Origin: Bauldia sp.
GTDB lineage: Bacteria > Pseudomonadota > Alphaproteobacteria > Rhizobiales > Kaistiaceae
Length of the DNA: 53,685 nucleotides
Direction of reading: 5' to 3'
Assembly (NCBI RefSeq): GCF_020442045.1
Contig: NZ_JAGRLA010000112.1
Location: 1 to 53,685 of the forward strand
Position numbers and translations under genes: made by a program. The notes beneath the pieces are model-generated. The model was not told the DNA's origin and ran no database searches. It saw only the letters and a list, made by a program, of their open reading frames with translations. Below are positions 1 to 6,508 of the stretch, in pieces. How positions within the stretch are numbered: the stretch's first letter is position 1; every line of letters starts with the position of its first letter.

Positions 1-123
1 CAAGATTCGGAGAAATCCTCTCAGCGGCCAAAGGAGGACTTCGATAAGGTAAGATCGAAGGACTTGGACAAAACCGAAAACGCTAGAGATTCCAGCCCGA
101 TGGGCGGTCTGGAGGTAGAATGA
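1..123 (+). CDS. 3' end of an unknown gene, truncated by the window edge
   Basis: The first frame is open from base 1 for 40 codons and stops at TGA 121-123. The stop overlaps the ATG of the recombinase gene in an ATGA arrangement, which is typical of translationally coupled genes. The visible tail is highly charged, rich in Lys, Asp, Glu and Ser, and has no motif I recognise. It lies inside the integrated element, so a short accessory or directionality-type protein is possible, but that is inference. The open frame could also be chance, because only 40 codons are visible. Confidence 0.4.
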   Translation, partial: QDSEKSSQRPKEDFDKVRSKDLDKTENARDSSPMGGLEVE

Positions 124-1745
124 ACATACACGAAAAACATCACCAGGAGATCGGGAAAGCCGTCATTTATTGCCGCGTATCGAGCACCAAGCAAACGGTA
201 CATGGCGACGGTCTTGCCTCTCAGGAGACGCGGTGCCGCGAGTTTGCCAAGCACAGAGGATATGAGGTCGTCGAGGTCTTCCGCGACGACGCCTCCGGCA
301 GTCTCACGTCGCGACCTGGGATGCTGGCTATGCTCGCTTTTCTCAAGAAGCAGCCGAGAGAAACCCATGCGGTCATCATCGATGACATTAGCCGCCTAGC
401 GCGCGGTCTAAGAACCCATATCGATTTGCGACTTGATATTGAGGATGCCGGTGGCGTTCTGGTCAGCCCTTCGGTCGAGTTTGGCGGGGATTCGGACTCC
501 CAGCTTGTCGAGCATCTGTTGGCTTCGGTGTCCGAACACCAGCGCCAAAAGAACGCAGAGCAAACCAAGAACCGTATGCGCGCAAGGGTGCAGAACGGAT
601 ACTGCGTTTTTCATCCTCCCGTCGGGTATCGTTACGAGCGTCAAGCCGGGCACGGCAAGGTGCTCGTCCGCGACGAGCCCAATGCTTCGGTGTTGCAAGA
701 AGCTCTTGAAGGTTACGCCTCAGGGCGCTTTGCAACGCAGGTTGAGGTCAAACGCTTCCTTGAACGGCAGCCCTCCTTCCCGAAGGATTTGCCGAACGGC
801 GAAATCCGTAATCAGCGGGTCAAAGACCTGCTGACGCGGGTTACCTATGCCGGATACGTCGAAGCCCCAGATTGGGGCGTCAGCTTGCGCAAGGGTCAGC
901 ACGAGGGCCTTATCAGCTTCGAGACCTTCGAGAAGATACAGGCGCGCCTAAACAGCACGGCAAAGGCTCCGGCTCGCAAAGACATTAGCGCGGACTTTCC
1001 CTTGCGTGGGTTCATCCTGTGCGATGACTGCGGCAAGCCGCTGACGGCCTGCTGGTCGCAGGGCAAGCACCAGAAATATCCCTACTACCTCTGCGCCACA
1101 AAGGGCTGCGCAAGCTATCGCAAGTCGATTAAGCGCGAAAAGCTTGAAGCTGAGTTCGAGGATGTATTGCAGCGTCTTGAGCCGTCCGAGAACCTGTTCA
1201 AATTGGTCAAGGCGATGTTCAAGGATGCTTGGGACATGCGCCTCGCCCAAGCTGCTCACGCGGCTAAGGCGCTCAAGTCGAACATCGTCCAAGTGGAGAA
1301 GCAGATCGAAGTACTGCTCGACCGTATCGTCGATTCGGGCAATGCGTCCGTGATCTCAGCCTACGAGAAGAGAATATCGAAGCTGGAACGGGAAAAGGTT
1401 CTTGCTGAAGAAAAACTGGCTGCCAGCGGCAAACCCCGGCTTACCCTGGAAGAGTCGTTCGAACACGCGCTCCAGTTTCTCTCAAGCCCTTGGAAAATAT
1501 GGAGTAATACCGATCTGATCGGCAAGAAAACGGTCCTCAGACTGGCATTTCTGGAGCCGTTGGCCTATAGCCGAAATGAGGGACTTCGAACACCTAATTT
1601 CGCCTTTCCATTCAAGGCGTTAGGTGAGATTTACAGTGGAAAAAGCGAGATGGCGCGCCCGAGAAGATTCGAACTCCTGACCCCCAGATTCGTAGTCTGG
1701 TGCTCTATCCAGCTGAGCTACGGGCGCGCGCCGGGAACCGCGTAA
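120..1745 (+). CDS. Large serine recombinase (site-specific integrase)
   Basis: This 541-residue protein has the layout of large serine integrases. An N-terminal resolvase domain carries the YCRVSS motif, with Ser21 the likely nucleophile. A recombinase domain covers about residues 170-290, a zinc ribbon has Cys301, Cys304, Cys325 and Cys330, and a coiled-coil region covers about 370-430. GGAGG at 111-115 supports the start. The enzyme should catalyse integration and excision of the element to its left. The last roughly 30 codons, from 1650, are antisense to the tRNA-Arg gene, and the stop lies beyond it in chromosomal DNA, so the C-terminus is supplied by the insertion site. The family call is firm; the exact natural C-terminus is not. 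Confidence 0.9.
   Translation: MNIHEKHHQEIGKAVIYCRVSSTKQTVHGDGLASQETRCREFAKHRGYEVVEVFRDDASGSLTSRPGMLAMLAFLKKQPRETHAVIIDDISRLARGLRTHIDLRLDIEDAGGVLVSPSVEFGGDSDSQLVEHLLASVSEHQRQKNAEQTKNRMRARVQNGYCVFHPPVGYRYERQAGHGKVLVRDEPNASVLQEALEGYASGRFATQVEVKRFLERQPSFPKDLPNGEIRNQRVKDLLTRVTYAGYVEAPDWGVSLRKGQHEGLISFETFEKIQARLNSTAKAPARKDISADFPLRGFILCDDCGKPLTACWSQGKHQKYPYYLCATKGCASYRKSIKREKLEAEFEDVLQRLEPSENLFKLVKAMFKDAWDMRLAQAAHAAKALKSNIVQVEKQIEVLLDRIVDSGNASVISAYEKRISKLEREKVLAEEKLAASGKPRLTLEESFEHALQFLSSPWKIWSNTDLIGKKTVLRLAFLEPLAYSRNEGLRTPNFAFPFKALGEIYSGKSEMARPRRFELLTPRFVVWCSIQLSYGRAPGTA
1651..1727 (-). tRNA. tRNA-Arg, anticodon ACG
   Basis: The minus strand folds as a complete 77-base cloverleaf. The acceptor stem is GCGCCCG paired with CGGGCGC, the D stem is GCTC/GAGC, the anticodon stem is CCAGA/TCTGG around loop CTACGAA (anticodon ACG), and the T loop is TTCGAAT. 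The terminal CCA is encoded at 1651-1653. After deamination of A34 to inosine it reads CGU, CGC and CGA. The T stem contains a G-T pair. Its 3' half is the probable attachment site of the element on the left. Confidence 0.95.
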
Positions 1746-1763
1746 CGGTCCGGACGGCGGCAA

Positions 1764-1792
1764 TAGCTAATGAAGGTCCGCCGGGAATGCAA
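1764..1792 (-). promoter_or_regulatory. Candidate promoter for the tRNA-Arg gene
   Basis: On the minus strand TTGCAT (1787-1792) is followed after 17 bases by TAGCTA (1764-1769), about 37 bases upstream of the mature tRNA 5' end. Spacing is ideal, but the match to a sigma-70 promoter is only moderate. Confidence 0.35.
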
Positions 1793-1904
1793 GCGCGGCG
1801 ATGGCCTTCGTCCACTCGTGAGCGATGACCGTCCGGCCGCTCGGGGCCCGGCGACGCGCCCCGTTTCGGGCTTTCGCGCCTGGTAGGGCTGACGCAGGCC
1901 GGCC

Positions 1905-3389
1905 TCAGCCCGCCCGCTGCCGGCCGTTCGTGTCGCGGCGATAGGGGATGACGATCCGGAAACCGGCGCCGGGTCCTGCCTTGTCGATCAGCGTCACCGA
2001 GCCGCCATGGGCGCGGGCAAGCTCCGCCGCGATCGCCAGTCCGAGCCCGGTGCCGCCTGGCCGGACCGTGCCCTGGAAAGCGCGGAAGAGATTGGCGCGC
2101 GCCGCCTCCGGGACGCCCGGACCGGTATCGTCGACCCGGATCACCGCGTCGCCGTTGTGGCGTTCGGCCGAGATCGTCAGGCGTCGGATGATGGCCGGGG
2201 AGGGATCGCTCTCGAGCGCCTGGACGGCGTTGCGCCCGAGGTTGACCAGGATGCGGAACAGCTGGTCGGGATCGGCGTCGACCTCGAGCCCTTCCGGCAC
2301 GGCGTTTTCGAAAGCGATCGTCGGATGTCCGACGAGGCCGAGCACGTCCGCGACATCGTCGACCAGACGGTCGAGCGCCAGCAGGCGGCGCTCCGGCGGT
2401 GCCTCGCGGGCCCGGCCATAGGCGAGCGTGTTCTGGCAATAGGAGATGGCCCGGTCGAGGGCCCCGATCAGCTTCGGTGCGAAACGCTGGACGGTGGGGT
2501 CGGGGAGGCTGCCCAGACGGTCCGAGAAAAGCTGGGCCGAGGCCAGCATGTTGCGGAGATCATGGTTGATCTTCGACACGGCGAGGCCGAGATCGGCCAG
2601 GTGGCGCTGCTCGCGAAGCGTTGTCTGGAGGTCGTGCTGCATCGAGGCGAGATGCTCCTCGGCGACGCCGATCTCGTCGCCGCGGCCGCTCGGCGTGATC
2701 ACCCGCGAGGTGTCGTCCGGCGCCTCCGAGAAGGCCACCATGTTCTGCGACAGCCGCCGCATCGGCTGCACGAACATGCGGCCGACGCTGAGGAAGAGGA
2801 GGCCCGACAGGATCACCGAGATCAGCACGGCGAGCCACAGGATCCGGGCGGAGTAGCTCAGCATCGCGTCGCGGAGCGGCGTATCGGTGATGACCAGCTC
2901 GACGGAGCCGCTGTTGCGCGAATTGCCGATGACCCGCAGCATCCGCTCATCCGGCGCGAGCAGCGTCTCGAAGGCATCGAAGATGTCGGCAACCGGCTCC
3001 ATCATCCTGAGATCGACGGTCCGGTCGACCTCGTGCGGCATGTCGTCGGTCGTGATCAGCCGGCTGACCGAACCGTTGCGGATGGCGATCGCCGTGGCGC
3101 CGACCGCCGCGAGCAGCTGGTCCTGGATATCGCGGGGGATATCGACCGTATCGGCGGCGGCCAGCACGACGCTGGCGGTATCGGCCATCGCCAGCCGGTC
3201 GGAGAGCCAGGTCAGGCGGAAGTTGGCGATCGAGGGGACGTAGATCAGGACCGCGCTCACCGAAATGAAGAGCAGGGTCAGGATCAGCAGCTTCCATGAC
3301 AGGCCCCTGCCGCGGCGGGCGCGGGGCATCTTCGACGCTGTCTGAGGTGCGATTGTCTCGGTCTGCGGGTTTCGTGGACGGTCGTCCAT
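1905..3389 (-). CDS. Membrane sensor histidine kinase
   Basis: The 494-residue protein has a basic N-terminus, a first membrane segment at about 33-55, an extracytoplasmic region of about 125 residues, and a second membrane segment at about 182-204. A HAMP-like linker, a dimerisation helix with KINHDLRN (phospho-acceptor His276) and an HATPase domain follow. The N box (NLGRNAVQAL) and the G boxes (DDTGPGV, GGTGLGLAI) are intact, so it should be an active kinase. Its start lies 3 bases after the stop of the upstream oxidoreductase gene, so the two are probably co-transcribed. No response regulator is adjacent. The ligand is unknown; the partner suggests a redox or metabolic input, which is inference. 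Confidence 0.9.
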   Translation of the reverse strand: MDDRPRNPQTETIAPQTASKMPRARRGRGLSWKLLILTLLFISVSAVLIYVPSIANFRLTWLSDRLAMADTASVVLAAADTVDIPRDIQDQLLAAVGATAIAIRNGSVSRLITTDDMPHEVDRTVDLRMMEPVADIFDAFETLLAPDERMLRVIGNSRNSGSVELVITDTPLRDAMLSYSARILWLAVLISVILSGLLFLSVGRMFVQPMRRLSQNMVAFSEAPDDTSRVITPSGRGDEIGVAEEHLASMQHDLQTTLREQRHLADLGLAVSKINHDLRNMLASAQLFSDRLGSLPDPTVQRFAPKLIGALDRAISYCQNTLAYGRAREAPPERRLLALDRLVDDVADVLGLVGHPTIAFENAVPEGLEVDADPDQLFRILVNLGRNAVQALESDPSPAIIRRLTISAERHNGDAVIRVDDTGPGVPEAARANLFRAFQGTVRPGGTGLGLAIAAELARAHGGSVTLIDKAGPGAGFRIVIPYRRDTNGRQRAG

Positions 3390-3392
3390 CGC

Positions 3393-4823
3393 CTATCCGC
3401 CGAATTTTCTAAGCAAATCAATGATGCGCCACTTCGGCTGGGGCGTCAAACCAAGGCCCGTGAAAGTCGCGGCGGCGCGGCGCGATATGTCCGAGCGGGT
3501 TGGATAGGGGGCGACGAAGGACTGGATTGCCGAGATATCCAGACGGTTGGCGATCGCCAGCGACCACAGGGCGATGATCTCGCCGGCCTCGCGGCCGACC
3601 GCGGCCGCGCCGACGATCTGTCCGCGATCGGTCGCGATCACCTTGATCAGCCCGGCGGTGGCGCGCTCGGTCTGGGCGAGGTCGCTCTCGCTGAACGGGA
3701 GCCGCAGGACCCTTATGCTCCTGTGCCTGTGCTCGGCCTCGGACTCGCGAAGCCCGACCGAGGCAAGCGGCGGGTCAGTCAGGACCTGGGCCGGCGCCGC
3801 GTCGGGATCGCCGCGCACCAGGGCGTGCTGCAGCGCCGACTTCACCACGATATCCGCGTGGTGTTCCGCACGGCTGACGCTCGGTGCACCCGCGACCACG
3901 TCGCCGATCGCATAGACGCGGCTGTTGGTGGTTCGGAGCTGGCGATCGACCTTGATGCCGGATTCGTCCAGTTCGATGCCGGCCCGGTCGAGCGACAGGC
4001 CGTCGACATTAGGCCTGCTTCCGGTGGCGAGCAGGAGATGGCTGCCGTCGACGGGGATTTCCTCGCCTTCCGAGCGCCCGGCGACCGTGACGCGCACGCC
4101 GCCCCGCCGCCGGGCGACAGCGACGATCGGTGTCCTGTCGCGAATCCGGATGCCTTCCGCGTGGAGGCGCTCGAGGACCAGGGCGACGAGCTCGGGATCC
4201 TGGTCGGCAAGGGCGGGGCGGTCGTCGATGACGGTGGCGTCGATGCCGAGCCGGGTATAGGCCTGGGCGAGCTCGAGCCCGTAGCGGGTGGCGCCCAGCA
4301 CGATCAGGTGGCCCATCTTCCGCGTCGCGTCGAAAAGGGTGTCGAAGGTCAGGCAGTCGACGTCCTCGATGCCGGGAATCCGGGGAGCCGCCGGTCTCGC
4401 GCCGGTCGCGATCACGAAACGCCTGGCGCGAATGGTCGCATCGCCCGCGACGGCGGTTCGTTGATCGACGAAGCGGACCGGCGCCCGGATCACCGTCACG
4501 CCGAGTGCGGAGAGCCTTTCGGCCGAATTATTGGCGGCGACCGCGTCCATCGCCGAGCGGATATGCTCGTGGACCTTGGCCAGATTGACCTGGAGGGGAG
4601 CGCCGGTGACGCCGAGAAGCGGGCCGCTTCGCAAGGCCTCGTAGCGGTTGGCCGCGGCGATCAGGGCCTTGGAAGGGATCGTCCCGGAGACGTTTGTCCC
4701 GCCGAGATTCCCCTTTTCGGCCAGAACGACCGGAATATTGGCGTTTGCCGCGGCGACCGCGACGGCAATACCGCCGGGCCCGCCACCGATGACGCAGATA
4801 TCGGGGTTCAACTCTTCAGCCAT
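3393..4823 (-). CDS. FAD/NAD(P) disulfide-reductase-family protein lacking the redox cysteines
   Basis: The 476-residue protein has the full fold of class I flavin disulfide reductases: an N-terminal FAD motif (GGGPGG, residues 13-18), a central NAD(P) domain with the ATGARP and ATGSRP segments, the FAD-contacting AIGD motif and a C-terminal dimerisation domain. The redox segment GGTCLNVGCIPSK of dihydrolipoamide dehydrogenase reads GGTNVSGTIPSK, so both cysteines are absent. The C-terminal HPT motif reads APYPT, so the catalytic His is Tyr. It cannot act as a dithiol reductase; an NAD(P)H oxidase, quinone reductase or transhydrogenase-like role is more likely. I chose ATG 4823 because the FAD domain begins right after it; an in-frame ATG at 4901 would add 26 residues. 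Confidence 0.85.
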   Translation of the reverse strand: MAEELNPDICVIGGGPGGIAVAVAAANANIPVVLAEKGNLGGTNVSGTIPSKALIAAANRYEALRSGPLLGVTGAPLQVNLAKVHEHIRSAMDAVAANNSAERLSALGVTVIRAPVRFVDQRTAVAGDATIRARRFVIATGARPAAPRIPGIEDVDCLTFDTLFDATRKMGHLIVLGATRYGLELAQAYTRLGIDATVIDDRPALADQDPELVALVLERLHAEGIRIRDRTPIVAVARRRGGVRVTVAGRSEGEEIPVDGSHLLLATGSRPNVDGLSLDRAGIELDESGIKVDRQLRTTNSRVYAIGDVVAGAPSVSRAEHHADIVVKSALQHALVRGDPDAAPAQVLTDPPLASVGLRESEAEHRHRSIRVLRLPFSESDLAQTERATAGLIKVIATDRGQIVGAAAVGREAGEIIALWSLAIANRLDISAIQSFVAPYPTRSDISRRAAATFTGLGLTPQPKWRIIDLLRKFGG

Positions 4824-4901
4824 GGGTCTGTTTAGCCGGGCGGGAAAGTTAGAGCTAGATAGATGGGTTGCGATGCGACGGCCGGGGCGTCGCCTCTCCA
4901 C

Positions 4902-5546
4902 TCACTCCGGATCGAAGACATCAGGCCTGCCAAGAGCGTTCCATCGCTTCATCTCATCCAGGCGCTCACGAGTCGGCACGTTCAGAGCCTCGCCCTCCGA
5001 ATGGCCTTCATAGATTTTCTTTTCAATCATCCACCCTTGGAAGGTGGCGTAGTCGGAAACGAGCATGGAGGGTCCCGGCGGAGTAACGCCGGCCTCTACA
5101 CGAAAGAAGTCACGCACCTTTCTGATAACGGTCTCGTATTCATAGTCGTGAAACTCGACGTCCTGACCAGCAATATCCGACAAGGCCGCTTTTAGATCGT
5201 ATTGTTTTCCTTCAAAGATCAGAAATTTCTTTTGGCCGAACGGCCGCCCCCCACTACGGCGGAAGCCCACATCAATACCGTACTCAAAGGGCATATTCAT
5301 CCGAAAGGACTCGCCGGGCTCGGTGGCATGACAACGTGAAAGGTCATGAATTGAATATTTCGAGCACTTGATCATCTCGACAATCTTGTCGAGGCGGTTC
5401 TCGCCGGTTTCGAGGCGCTCGTTGGCTAGACGCGGGGTAAAGCCGAAATAGACCACGCAAAACAGGGCCGCTTCCAACAGAGGAGCGTATTCGTCGTCGA
5501 AAGGAGAATTAACGAATACACTTCCCTCAAACGGCGTTCTCGGCAC
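4902..5546 (-). CDS. TIR-like / nucleoside deoxyribosyltransferase-like protein of unknown function
   Basis: This 214-residue protein has no named family that I can assign with certainty. Visible motifs are VFVNSPFDDEY at the N-terminus, SIHDLSR at about 65-71, RMNMPFEYG at 82-90 with Glu88, KFLIFEGKQYDLK at about 107-119 and SDIAGQD at about 123-129. The pattern of an Asn, a hydrophobic pair, then F-E-x-G resembles the catalytic Glu segment of TIR-like and nucleoside-deoxyribosyltransferase folds, which cleave N-glycosidic bonds, often in NAD+. That comparison is from memory of motif shapes, not a search. It begins 3 bases after the DUF2188 gene stops, so the two form an operon. Base composition is lower in GC than the flanking core genes, which suggests transfer. 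Confidence 0.6.
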   Translation of the reverse strand: MPRTPFEGSVFVNSPFDDEYAPLLEAALFCVVYFGFTPRLANERLETGENRLDKIVEMIKCSKYSIHDLSRCHATEPGESFRMNMPFEYGIDVGFRRSGGRPFGQKKFLIFEGKQYDLKAALSDIAGQDVEFHDYEYETVIRKVRDFFRVEAGVTPPGPSMLVSDYATFQGWMIEKKIYEGHSEGEALNVPTRERLDEMKRWNALGRPDVFDPE

Positions 5547-5549
5547 TGC

Positions 5550-5774
5550 CTATCCCTTTGGCGGATAGGGATCACGACCGGTGTATGTGTTTCGTTCGCG
5601 AATCCTGCCGTCGCGACCATGAATATAGAGCTCGGTACCTTGCCGTCGTGCCCTCTGGCGAGCGTCCGCTATTGCCTCTTCCTGAGTGGCAAACGTCCCG
5701 CTCGCTCGCTTGGCCCCAGCGCTGCGGACGCTCCATCTTCCGCCACTCGGTACCACATGCTGACCCTTCGACAT
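5550..5774 (-). CDS. DUF2188 domain small protein
   Basis: This 74-residue protein begins MSKGQHVVPSGGRWSVR and continues through ASGTFATQEEAIADAR and GTELYIHGRDGRIRE, ending in DPYPPKG. This is the whole DUF2188 domain, a small family of unknown function that often follows this exact pattern. I chose ATG 5774 because the domain begins there; the frame stays open upstream to 5888 but those residues look non-coding. It is the first gene of a two-gene unit with the TIR-like protein and could be a partner, regulator or antitoxin for it, which is inference. Confidence 0.8.
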   Translation of the reverse strand: MSKGQHVVPSGGRWSVRSAGAKRASGTFATQEEAIADARQRARRQGTELYIHGRDGRIRERNTYTGRDPYPPKG

Positions 5775-5934
5775 CTCGATTCTCCAAGCACAACCAATAC
5801 AGGAAATATAGCTACTACCTGTCGGCGTCAAAGTGATGCATGACCTCTTCTGCTTTCGTGCGGGATCTGGTCCCGCCGTCATCAGCATGGATGTTCGTTG
5901 CGTCCAAGCCAGAACCTACACCGGCCTACCTCCG

Positions 5935-5963
5935 TTGACTCGATTCGGCCCGAACCTTATAAG
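5935..5963 (+). promoter_or_regulatory. rpmH promoter with two abutting GANTC sites
   Basis: TTGACT (5935-5940) and TATAAG (5958-5963) are 17 bases apart and lie 31 bases upstream of the rpmH start, a good sigma-70 promoter. Two CcrM methylation sites, GACTC (5937-5941) and GATTC (5942-5946), lie end to end over the -35 edge and spacer. GcrA-dependent promoters in alphaproteobacteria commonly carry GANTC in this position. Confidence 0.7.
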
Positions 5964-5993
5964 CCCGACGCGTTCCCGCGCGGAGATGTAAAG

Positions 5994-6128
5994 ATGAAAC
6001 GGACGTATCAACCAAGCAAACTGGTGCGCAAGCGCCGGCACGGCTTCCGCGCCCGGATGGCGACTACCGGCGGCCGGAAGGTCATCGCAGCCCGTCGTGC
6101 CCGTGGCCGCAAGCGGCTGTCTGCCTGA
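5994..6128 (+). CDS. rpmH: 50S ribosomal protein L34
   Basis: The 44-residue, strongly basic protein begins [18 protein letters not shown] and contains [18 protein letters not shown], the universal L34 signature, at the usual length. It binds 23S rRNA in the large subunit. The ATG at 5994 gives the canonical N-terminus; the open frame upstream is non-coding. A good promoter lies just upstream, and rnpA follows after 23 bases, the usual rpmH-rnpA pairing. Confidence 0.98.
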   Translation: MKRTYQPSKLVRKRRHGFRARMATTGGRKVIAARRARGRKRLSA

Positions 6129-6151
6129 ATTCCGGCCCGGACGCCGGGACG

Positions 6152-6508
6152 ATGGAGCGGCTGCGGCGTCGGCGTGAATTTCTGGCAGTGGGGCGGGGTC
6201 GCAGGATATCGCGGCCCGGCTTCGTCCTTCAGGCGTTGCAGGTGGCCGAAGCGGGTCGCCCACCACGTTTCGGCTTCACGGTGACGAAGAAGATCGGCAA
6301 CGCCGTCGTACGCAATCGCATCCGTCGCCGGCTTCGGGAGGTGGTCAGGCTTTCGGCCCCCGATGCCGTGGCCGCGAGTACGGATTATGTGCTGATTGGG
6401 CGCAGGGCGGCCCTACGCCTTCCTTTTGACCGACTCGTTGACGATCTAAGGAGCGGGATGGCTGCATTGTCGCAAAACGAGGTCGCCGGAGACAGGTCCG
6501 GGTCATGA
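6152..6508 (+). CDS. rnpA: Ribonuclease P protein component
   Basis: This 118-residue basic protein carries the RnpA signature, FGFTVTKKIGNAVVRNRIRR, at about residues 40-59, followed by LREVVRL. It is the protein cofactor of RNase P, which matures the 5' end of tRNAs. Its stop TGA at 6506-6508 overlaps the yidC start, implying translational coupling. The yidD gene that often lies between rnpA and yidC is absent here. Confidence 0.96.
   Translation: MERLRRRREFLAVGRGRRISRPGFVLQALQVAEAGRPPRFGFTVTKKIGNAVVRNRIRRRLREVVRLSAPDAVAASTDYVLIGRRAALRLPFDRLVDDLRSGMAALSQNEVAGDRSGS

Larger units (their letters stand above)
1..1727. mobile_element. Right end of an integrated element at tRNA-Arg
   Basis: A serine integrase gene points into the 3' end of a tRNA gene on the opposite strand, which is the usual geometry of an element inserted at a tRNA 3' end. 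The element would extend left, out of the window. The crossover lies somewhere in or beside 1651-1727. The matching repeat at the other end is not in the window, so the exact att core cannot be set. Serine integrases use tRNA genes less often than tyrosine integrases do. Confidence 0.55.

Noticed and set aside
2007..3299. Long open frame (430 codons) on the plus strand opposite the histidine kinase
   Set aside because: It is a mirror of the high-GC kinase gene, has low-complexity Arg/Asp/Gly/Gln content and no recognisable domain, while the minus strand encodes all kinase motifs.
3393..4823. Mercuric reductase or dihydrolipoamide dehydrogenase
   Set aside because: The fold fits, but the cysteine pair and the catalytic His are absent, so a dithiol function is not supported.
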